Assembly (NCBI GenBank): GCA_030536095.1
Contig: JAUNQQ010000017.1
Location: forward strand, 8,848 to 14,461
Reading direction: 5' to 3'
Source: Candidatus Saccharimonadota bacterium
GTDB lineage: Bacteria > Patescibacteriota > Saccharimonadia > Saccharimonadales > Saccharimonadaceae
Length of the DNA stretch: 5,614 nt
A program made the position numbers and the translations under genes. The notes under the pieces are model-generated. The model did not search any database. It had not been told where the DNA came from and saw nothing but the letters and a program-made list of their open reading frames with translations. Of this stretch, positions 1 to 4,484 are shown one piece after another. How positions within the stretch are numbered: the stretch's first letter is position 1; every line of letters starts with the position of its first letter.

Positions 1-15
1 ATAGGGTTGAGAAAC

Positions 16-186
16 CTATTCACCAGCAAAACGAACGTCAAGAACTTCGTTTGTATTTTGCTCGAGGGTTTTTGCCTTGATGTTAGGCGACTGGAGAAGA
101 TTACTGGCAAATAAGCCTGCAATTGCCCCAATTAGCATAACCGCAAAAACTGCACGATTATTTTTCCTTTTTATTTTTACCTGCAT
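16..186 (-). CDS. Small single-pass membrane protein, 56 aa, unknown function
   Basis: I do not recognise a family. The ATG start (186-184) opens a 56-residue protein with a strongly basic N-terminus (KIKRKNNR, residues 4-11), one hydrophobic segment at about residues 12-31 (AVFAVMLIGAIAGLFASNLL) and a short polar tail ending VLDVRFAGE. This is the pattern of a signal anchor or an uncleaved N-in membrane protein; a cleaved signal peptide after FAS is possible. The gene is believable despite its size because a near-perfect promoter (TTGACG, 17-bp spacer, TATAAT) lies directly upstream and the leader is about 20 nt. The ribosome site is weak (AAAGG about 9-10 nt before ATG). It stops with TAG, as every larger gene here does. 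The extracytoplasmic tail is only about 25 residues, so it may be a small membrane-complex subunit or a secreted peptide precursor. No neighbour in the window indicates its role. Confidence 0.6.
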   Translation of the reverse strand: MQVKIKRKNNRAVFAVMLIGAIAGLFASNLLQSPNIKAKTLEQNTNEVLDVRFAGE

Positions 187-209
187 TTTATATGACCTTT
201 TATGTTTCT

Positions 210-238
210 ATTATAAAGCTTATGAAAAAATTCGTCAA
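210..238 (-). promoter_or_regulatory. Sigma-70 promoter of the 56-aa membrane protein gene
   Basis: Read on the minus strand, -35 TTGACG (238-233) and -10 TATAAT (215-210) are separated by exactly 17 bp. Transcription would start near 203, giving a leader of about 17-20 nt before the ATG at 186. Eleven of twelve consensus bases match. Confidence 0.78.
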
Positions 239-324
239 TAGGAATTTTGGTGTTTTTCCTATATGGTTTTTGCAGGACATAAAAGGCCGTCACGGTGGTG
301 GTGGCGGCGGAGTTATTCTTTTTT

Positions 325-353
325 ATTATATAATAATTATAGTAATAAGTCAA
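325..353 (-). promoter_or_regulatory. Second minus-strand promoter-like site in the 5' gap
   Basis: TTGACT (353-348), a 17-bp spacer and TATAAT (330-325) on the minus strand match the window's other promoters. It would start transcription near 318, about 130 nt upstream of the 56-aa gene, so it could give that gene a long leader or produce a short RNA. The -10 sits in an AT-rich palindromic block where such a hexamer is easy to obtain by chance, which limits confidence. Confidence 0.45.
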
Positions 354-498
354 TAGAAGCCCGGATTAGTCTTGTTTGTAGGTTAGCAGATATGACCTAT
401 TATCATTATATCAAAAGCACTATCTATATGCCTACTCCATATCCCAATCTATGCTTAGGCTCATGTAAAACTCTTCCATCATTCTGAATAGAGTGACA

Positions 499-648
499 CT
501 AACTACTCGTTTTGAAATGTTCACCCTTAATAAAATCGTCACAATCATCTATTCTCGCTATTGTAGGCAGATTTGTACTGGGATTACCATCGGAAGACGG
601 TTCCGCCAGCATCAACAAAATCAGTAACGCTCCCACAATTAGATTCAC
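499..648 (-). CDS. Tentative 49-aa exported peptide ORF, GTG start
   Basis: A minus-strand frame starts at GTG (648-646) after an AAGGA-type ribosome site (minus-strand AAGGAAAGC directly before GTG) and ends at TAG (501-499). The product begins MNLIVGALLILLMLAEPSSD, a short hydrophobic segment (residues 3-15) followed by a polar Ser/Pro/Asp stretch. That is like a signal peptide or membrane anchor, though it lacks basic residues at the N-terminus. The remaining 30 residues include one Cys (C36) and an acidic patch (RIDDCDD). No family is recognised. I find no clear promoter: the upstream bases are shared with the plus-strand promoter of the lipoprotein gene. The frame continues past the TAG for 24 more sense codons to a second TAG at 426-424, which could mean a broken longer gene. 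It may also be chance. Confidence 0.32.
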   Translation of the reverse strand: MNLIVGALLILLMLAEPSSDGNPSTNLPTIARIDDCDDFIKGEHFKTSS

Positions 649-655
649 GCTTTCC

Positions 656-684
656 TTGACCCCTATGCTACTCTATGTTATAAT
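656..684 (+). promoter_or_regulatory. Sigma-70 promoter of the lipoprotein gene
   Basis: TTGACC (656-661), a 17-bp spacer and TATAAT (679-684) match consensus at eleven of twelve positions. Transcription would start near 691, leaving a leader of about 67 nt before the ATG at 758. That is longer than for the other genes here, and the leader contains an inverted repeat (698-728). Confidence 0.82.
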
Positions 685-697
685 TTCCTTATAGGGT

Positions 698-728
698 GGT
701 GAACATTAATTTTTTGATGATGTTTACC
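698..728 (+). promoter_or_regulatory. Inverted repeat in the lipoprotein gene leader
   Basis: GGTGAACAT (698-706) and ATGTTTACC (720-728) form a 9-bp stem with one G-U pair and a 13-nt loop; T697-A729 extends it. It begins about 7 nt after the predicted transcription start and ends about 18 nt before the AAGGAG ribosome site. It has no following T-run, so it is not a terminator. It could be a repressor site or an mRNA-stabilising hairpin; which of these cannot be told from sequence. Confidence 0.4.
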
Positions 729-757
729 ATATTCATCTCGAGTCTAAGGAGAGACTT

Positions 758-2263
758 ATGGACGGCAGAAAGAAACTTGGCTTTTTTATGACGGCCCTCG
801 CGTTTATCGCGACACTAACCGCCTGTAGTAGCAACACAATTACTCCCGCTACGGCCAAAACCCTGAGCGCCCCTGGCGATATTGTTCCGACTGAAATAGT
901 CACCCAAGCCCTCGGCGCCCCGGCTACTTGTGACCCCAACGATTCGTCGCAATACCACATGAAGCCCTACCAGGAAGTATTAACTCCCTTCGCGAAGATT
1001 GACCAGATTATCTCAAATGATATTGAAAATGGGTTTCCAGGCGCGCAACTTTGCGTAATGGATCGGACAGGAAATATTCTCTACTCTAATGCGTGGGGAA
1101 ATATTCAGACCTATAACCGCTACGGCGTCCCCATTCCAAAGGAGGACCGCATTCCAGTTACGACAGCAACTCTCTTTGATATTGGCGGAACGAGCGAAAT
1201 CTTTACCGCATGGTATGCTACGCTCCACCTAATTTCCACCGGCGAACTCAGCCTTGATACTAGAGTTGCCGACATCTTAGGAAAGGGCTATATCGAGAAT
1301 CAGGATCTAAATCTTCATCGGAAACTTGTCGAAAATAACCCCTCGGACAATCCCTACGAGGTTGAGAATTCGTTGAAATACTGGCGCTCGAGCCTGACCG
1401 TCGAAGATTTACTCCGTAATCGTACCGGAAACCCTGCTGGCCCAGATTTTCATAAACAATTTCTGGACGAGATGATTAATCCCTGCTACAACAGTGGCGG
1501 TACGCGCGGAGAATCACTTGCGCTCTTAGATAGGCTCCCTCTAATCAAGGAGCCGAGAACTGCGCAAGCTCCAAGCGATGTTGACGCGATTACGCTTACC
1601 TTTATCGTTGAGAAGGTTACCGGAAAACGCTTTGACGTCTATCTAAATGAACTCTGGACAGAGATTAATAATCGCCCCGCGACTTGTGGTATAACTGCGA
1701 CTTTTAATCCTCTAGCGCATGGTTTTGCTTATTCCGACATCGCTGCTACGGAGATTTCCGGAAATACTCGATTCGGATTAATTAGTTTCCCGCGCGTACG
1801 CACCGATGTAGTTCACGGCGAAGTTCACGACGAAGCCGCCTACTATACTATGGAAGGAATCTCTGGAAATGCCGGTCTTTTCTCTAATGCGGAAAGTCTC
1901 TGCCGACTGCTTCTGACTTATCTCGGCCCGGAGTATGGTATGTTTTCCGCTAACATTCTCGAAAGAATGGTTACTCCAACCACGCTAATTAATCAATCCG
2001 AACCGACCAATATTGGCATGGCGTGGTATCTGGAATTTGACGAGAATAATGAGCTCTGCGAATACTGGATGAATAGTTTTACTCGCTGTTATGTTGGAGT
2101 TTTACCCCAGTCTGGTGTCGTAATAGCCTACCTGACTAATACCATTCATTCGCCAGCAAGATTTACGACTTATTATTTCAGCGAGCATGACCTAAACCAT
2201 ATCATCTTCGCTGGCTCAGAATATCAGTCCTCAAAGCAGAGTATGCTCTTCCAGCCAGAATAG
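758..2263 (+). CDS. Serine-hydrolase-fold lipoprotein with lost catalytic motifs (pseudoenzyme)
   Basis: The 501-aa product has basic residues R4-K6, a hydrophobic core (7-19) and a lipobox L20-T-A-C23, so it should be lipidated and surface-anchored; residues 24-75 are a Thr/Ala/Pro-rich linker. From about 80 it follows the beta-lactamase/PBP4B-like (family S12) fold: ENGFPGAQLCV (90-100), LTVEDLLRNRTGNPAG (213-228), IVEKVTGK (283-290), GEVHDEAA (354-361), GLFSNAESL (373-381) and LTN near 459-461. At the active-site positions the family's S-x-x-K (usually within YDLASLTK) reads G144-T-S-E147, the Tyr motif (YSDLN) reads P272-SDVD, and the HTG motif aligns with M438-N-S. So Ser, Lys, Tyr and the third box all appear absent, while the frame is intact. 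This argues for a retained non-enzymatic role such as binding cell wall or a partner. AAGGAG (746-751) six nt before ATG supports the start. It is monocistronic. Confidence 0.8.
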   Translation: MDGRKKLGFFMTALAFIATLTACSSNTITPATAKTLSAPGDIVPTEIVTQALGAPATCDPNDSSQYHMKPYQEVLTPFAKIDQIISNDIENGFPGAQLCVMDRTGNILYSNAWGNIQTYNRYGVPIPKEDRIPVTTATLFDIGGTSEIFTAWYATLHLISTGELSLDTRVADILGKGYIENQDLNLHRKLVENNPSDNPYEVENSLKYWRSSLTVEDLLRNRTGNPAGPDFHKQFLDEMINPCYNSGGTRGESLALLDRLPLIKEPRTAQAPSDVDAITLTFIVEKVTGKRFDVYLNELWTEINNRPATCGITATFNPLAHGFAYSDIAATEISGNTRFGLISFPRVRTDVVHGEVHDEAAYYTMEGISGNAGLFSNAESLCRLLLTYLGPEYGMFSANILERMVTPTTLINQSEPTNIGMAWYLEFDENNELCEYWMNSFTRCYVGVLPQSGVVIAYLTNTIHSPARFTTYYFSEHDLNHIIFAGSEYQSSKQSMLFQPE

Positions 2264-2283
2264 AGTAGCCCGAACATCATCTT

Positions 2284-2308
2284 TCCCCCGCCTATGCGGG
2301 GGATTTTT
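2284..2308 (+). terminator. Intrinsic terminator of the lipoprotein gene
   Basis: A 7-bp GC stem, CCCCCGC (2285-2291) with GCGGGGG (2296-2302), closes a CTAT loop; T2284-A2303 extends it. ATTTTT follows at 2303-2308. It lies about 20 nt after the TAG stop. Confidence 0.85.
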
Positions 2309-2383
2309 AATATATTCCTAAGGCGCAAACATATTGTTATTGTTTTGGGGCGGGCTGACTTTTCCCTATTAAATTAGCTCAAT

Positions 2384-2411
2384 AAAAAAGCGGGCGACAA
2401 AGAGTCGCCCG
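2384..2411 (-). terminator. Intrinsic terminator of rdgB
   Basis: On the minus strand CGGGCGAC (2411-2404) pairs perfectly with GTCGCCCG (2398-2391) around a 5-nt loop, then C and a run of six T (2389-2384). It begins 7 nt beyond the rdgB stop codon. With the terminator at 2284-2308 it insulates the two convergent genes. Confidence 0.88.
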
Positions 2412-2418
2412 AAAATCC

Positions 2419-3045
2419 CTATTCGTTTTTAAAATGGCCACGATAGCGGAGGTCGGATAGGCGAATCTGCGCTTCGAGGCGCTCAGCGGCGAGGCGACGA
2501 GCATCGAGTTTAATTTTTTCCTCGGGGGAAAGTTCTGCCAGAGTGCGACCATCTGCGAGTTCAAAGATGGGATCAAAGCCGAATCCGTTTTGGCCGCGTG
2601 GCGCTCTTGCTATTCTGCCGACAATTTCGCCGGAACTAGCGGTAATCCCCTCCTCATTGCGATAGACCAGACAGCAGACAAATCTGGCGGTGCGGTCGGT
2701 ATGAATTGGAAGCTGATCGAGACGATGAATTAGCTCGAGATTGCGCTCCTCATCAGAGGCATTTTCGCCGAGAAAACGATGTGTCATTACGCCAGGAAAA
2801 CCACCAAGCGCGTCAATTGTCAGTCCAGAGTCATCTGCGAGAACGGGGCGATTAATCGCTTGAAAGACTGCGGTCGCCTTTTTCTCGGCATTACCAAGAA
2901 AACTTGGCTGATTCTCATCAATGTCAAGATTAAACCCGATATCATCCAGACTGAGCAACTTATATTCGCTAAAAATCTTCTGAAGCGCAAGAAGCTTTCC
3001 CGAATTATGCGTAGCGAGGACAATTTCGTTTGAAAATGTTTTCAT
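2419..3045 (-). CDS. rdgB: RdgB/HAM1 non-canonical purine NTP pyrophosphatase (dITP/XTP)
   Basis: The 208-aa cytoplasmic product is of normal family length. RdgB/HAM1 enzymes hydrolyse dITP, ITP and XTP to the monophosphate and pyrophosphate, keeping deaminated purines out of DNA and RNA. Visible signatures are the phosphate-binding THNSGK (12-17), the ADDSGL metal/catalytic motif (70-75, with D72 the likely equivalent of E. coli Asp69), GGFPGVMTHRF (81-91), DRTARFVC (117-124), GFGFDPIF (154-161) and LSPEEK (172-177). One oddity is that the base-recognition SHR found in E. coli and human enzymes aligns with D181-A-R183, so the His is missing. ATG at 3045 has GGAG five nt upstream and a consensus promoter. 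The gene diverges from thyX, another nucleotide-pool gene. A LexA-like palindrome overlaps its -10, so DNA-damage control is possible but unproven. Confidence 0.93.
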   Translation of the reverse strand: MKTFSNEIVLATHNSGKLLALQKIFSEYKLLSLDDIGFNLDIDENQPSFLGNAEKKATAVFQAINRPVLADDSGLTIDALGGFPGVMTHRFLGENASDEERNLELIHRLDQLPIHTDRTARFVCCLVYRNEEGITASSGEIVGRIARAPRGQNGFGFDPIFELADGRTLAELSPEEKIKLDARRLAAERLEAQIRLSDLRYRGHFKNE

Positions 3046-3083
3046 CTTTACTCCAATTCTACTAGGGATTTGTAAGGTACGTT

Positions 3084-3099
3084 CTGTATTATAGTACAG
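3084..3099. promoter_or_regulatory. CTGT-N8-ACAG palindrome over the rdgB -10 (possible operator)
   Basis: CTGT (3084-3087) and ACAG (3096-3099) are separated by 8 bp; counting one more pair it is CTGTA-N6-TACAG. The arrangement equals the core of the E. coli LexA (SOS) box and encloses the rdgB TATAAT (3088-3093), so a protein bound here would block that promoter. Whether this organism has a LexA with this specificity is unknown. Confidence 0.35.
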
Positions 3100-3116
3100 T
3101 TTTTTATTTTTGTCAA
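3088..3116 (-). promoter_or_regulatory. Consensus sigma-70 promoter of rdgB
   Basis: Minus-strand TTGACA (3116-3111), a 17-bp spacer and TATAAT (3093-3088) match consensus at all twelve bases. Transcription would start near 3081, giving a leader of about 35 nt to the ATG at 3045. Confidence 0.88.
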
Positions 3117-3132
3117 TTTTATCGGGTTAGGG

Positions 3133-3160
3133 TTGACTATCCAGGAAAATCGGTTATAAT
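3133..3160 (+). promoter_or_regulatory. Sigma-70 promoter of thyX
   Basis: TTGACT (3133-3138), a 16-bp spacer and TATAAT (3155-3160) lie upstream of thyX. The start point would be near 3167 with a leader of about 36 nt. Its -35 is 16 bp from the divergent rdgB -35, so the two promoters sit back to back without overlapping. Confidence 0.82.
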
Positions 3161-3192
3161 GAGGAGATACGAAAGTTGAACCTTTAGAGATT

Positions 3193-3196
3193 GGAG
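3193..3196 (+). promoter_or_regulatory. Ribosome binding site fixing the thyX start
   Basis: GGAG (3193-3196) stands six nt before ATG 3203. A longer frame could begin at TTG 3191, but that start would place this GGAG inside the coding region and has no ribosome site of its own, so ATG 3203 is preferred. Confidence 0.75.
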
Positions 3197-3202
3197 AGAA
3201 AA

Positions 3203-4357
3203 ATGAAGATTGACGTGTTAGCTTCGACAAAGCTGGGGCATTGGGAAGGAACCAGGGATATGCTCAGGCTCTCGGGGCTTGAGGCAGGAATCTGCTACAT
3301 GCCGAAAGACTACAAAAATCTAATTCGGGAGCAGATTGATAAGACGATGCAACGCGCAAATGGGACCGTGGAGAACGGACATCATAGCGTTACAGGACAT
3401 CCGAGTTATAATCTAGTACTGATAGATATTCCAAAAATCCTGGCGATGCTGCTGAATAACGAAAAAGAGTATACCACGAGCGAGAAATCGGGACGATATA
3501 CCGTGATGACGGCGGCAAACGAAGAAGAGCGCCAGCTATATGAGAAGTGGCGCGAGAAGTTTGCGAAGATGATTGCAGAAGAATACCCAGAGATTCCGGC
3601 GCGGACAGTGAATAAACTGGCGATGGAAAATGCGCGATTGTTTATCTCGGTTTTTACGCCGGCGACGACAATGGGATATACGGTGAGTCTGCGACAGGCG
3701 AATTATCTGATTGGATTTTGCGAAAAGATGATTTCTGAAAGTAATCTTACGCCGTTTTATCAGAAACTGATTCCATATCTAGTGGAGTTTTCTGATAATT
3801 TACGAAAAATCGTAAATGTGGAAGGGCTGCGAGAGAATTTTGGACGAGGTTTCTCATTATTCGGCTCAGAAGAGCGCGAAGAATACTTTGGGGATGTTTA
3901 TTCGACTAATTATCTCGAAAGTTTCGTGGGGTTAGCATCAGCGCTAAGACATAGATCGCTTTGGTATGAGATGAGATTACCAGAGGAAAAAATGTTCTAT
4001 GCTGCGCCAATTATTGCTGAAGACAGTGAAACTTTTGCGGAATACATGGATGATATGCATTCAGTGGCGGACAACTTTCCGCAGGGGATGCTAGTCGAAG
4101 TCAATGAGCGTGGAACGACCGAGGCATTTATAATGAAATGTCACGAGAGATTGTGTGGAGCGACTCAGCCGGAAATTTGTCAACAAACACGGACAACCTT
4201 AGACCGATATATTTTAAGTACTTCAAAACGAATGGCAACCAAGCGGATTGCGGAGGAACTGCGGAAGCTTAAGGGGAAGATAAAATGCCAGATGGGCTTT
4301 TCTTGTCGGCAACCGTGCGCCTTGGGGCCAGAGCAAGTTTTTTCTCGAAAAATCTAG
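3203..4357 (+). CDS. thyX: Two-domain ThyX-family FAD-dependent thymidylate synthase
   Basis: ThyX makes dTMP from dUMP with FAD, NADPH and methylene-tetrahydrofolate. The 384-aa product is far longer than canonical ThyX (about 210-250 aa) and looks like two ThyX-like halves. The first half has GHHSVTGH (59-66, compare GHxSxxEH), EKSGRY (94-99, compare QSxRY) and RLFISVFTPATTMGY (from about 145), but where RHR should precede SGRY it has NNE (85-87). The second half has LRHRSLWYEMRLPEE (248-262), an RHR in the style of duplicated ThyX proteins, and RLCGATQPEI (316-325), matching the dUMP-binding RLCxxAQWEIR with Trp and Arg replaced. The tail has C362, C368 and C372, recalling the Cys-bearing C-terminus of many ThyX proteins. 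Family membership is fairly secure; activity and which half holds the site are inferred. It is expressed from its own promoter, divergent from rdgB. Confidence 0.8.
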   Translation: MKIDVLASTKLGHWEGTRDMLRLSGLEAGICYMPKDYKNLIREQIDKTMQRANGTVENGHHSVTGHPSYNLVLIDIPKILAMLLNNEKEYTTSEKSGRYTVMTAANEEERQLYEKWREKFAKMIAEEYPEIPARTVNKLAMENARLFISVFTPATTMGYTVSLRQANYLIGFCEKMISESNLTPFYQKLIPYLVEFSDNLRKIVNVEGLRENFGRGFSLFGSEEREEYFGDVYSTNYLESFVGLASALRHRSLWYEMRLPEEKMFYAAPIIAEDSETFAEYMDDMHSVADNFPQGMLVEVNERGTTEAFIMKCHERLCGATQPEICQQTRTTLDRYILSTSKRMATKRIAEELRKLKGKIKCQMGFSCRQPCALGPEQVFSRKI

Positions 4358-4363
4358 ATTATT

Positions 4364-4395
4364 CCCCGCGCCGACCTATGCATTATGGCGCGGGG
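4364..4395 (+). terminator. GC-rich hairpin after thyX, probable terminator
   Basis: CCCCGCGCC (4364-4372) and GGCGCGGGG (4387-4395) form a perfect 9-bp stem with a 14-nt loop, beginning about 6 nt after the thyX stop. No real T-run follows (AGATATATTCTT), so it is weaker than the other two terminators. It may work with help from Rho or protect the mRNA 3' end. Confidence 0.55.
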
Positions 4396-4445
4396 AGATA
4401 TATTCTTACGTTCCTAAGAAAGGGGGTGTGATTTTTCGGAGGAAG

Positions 4446-4454
4446 TGCTATAAT
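4446..4454 (+). promoter_or_regulatory. Extended -10 promoter of the bile salt hydrolase gene
   Basis: TGCTATAAT (4446-4454) is a TGn extended -10 with a perfect TATAAT. At 16-17 bp upstream only TGTGAT/GTGTGA is found, a poor -35, which is typical where an extended -10 compensates. Transcription would start near 4461, giving a leader of about 24 nt with a strong AAGGGAGG ribosome site (4473-4480). Confidence 0.65.
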
Positions 4455-4484
4455 TGTAGGTGATAATAAGTTAAGGGAGGAAAT

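Larger units (their letters stand above)
187..498. other. Intergenic stretch, about 310 bp, no convincing gene
   Basis: This gap holds the promoter of the 56-aa gene (210-238), a second promoter-like site (325-353), a G-rich run of GGT/GGC triplets at 293-310 and a very AT-rich block at 318-350 containing the 14-bp palindrome TTATTATATAATAA (323-336). The short open frames on either strand lack ribosome sites and resemble no family I know. I see no tRNA, array or long repeat in it. Confidence 0.6.

Noticed and set aside
1..19. ATAGG...CCTAT inverted repeat at the window edge as terminator of the 56-aa gene
   Set aside because: Only a 5-bp stem overlapping the stop codon, and the downstream sequence lies outside the window.
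177..287. Minus-strand 35-codon frame from GTG overlapping the start of the 56-aa gene
   Set aside because: No ribosome site, and it crosses the -35 and -10 of the 56-aa gene's promoter, so it is probably chance.
263..487. Plus-strand 74-codon open frame
   Set aside because: No ribosome site, odd composition (WWW run from the GGT/GGC triplets), no family resemblance, and it overlaps minus-strand promoter-like sequence.
512..694. Plus-strand 60-codon open frame
   Set aside because: It runs through the promoter of the lipoprotein gene, has no ribosome site, and lies antisense to the slightly better supported 49-aa frame.
2779..3033. Plus-strand frame opposite rdgB, and similar frames opposite the other large genes
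   Set aside because: They are antisense shadows of genes with clear family motifs and have no signals of their own.
3191..3202. TTG start giving thyX four extra residues
   Set aside because: The GGAG at 3193-3196 is ideally placed for ATG 3203 and would be coding if TTG were used.
2285..4395. Shared CCTATGC in the loops of the hairpins at 2285-2302 and 4364-4395
   Set aside because: A 7-base match in two loops of different size is too short to treat as a repeat family.
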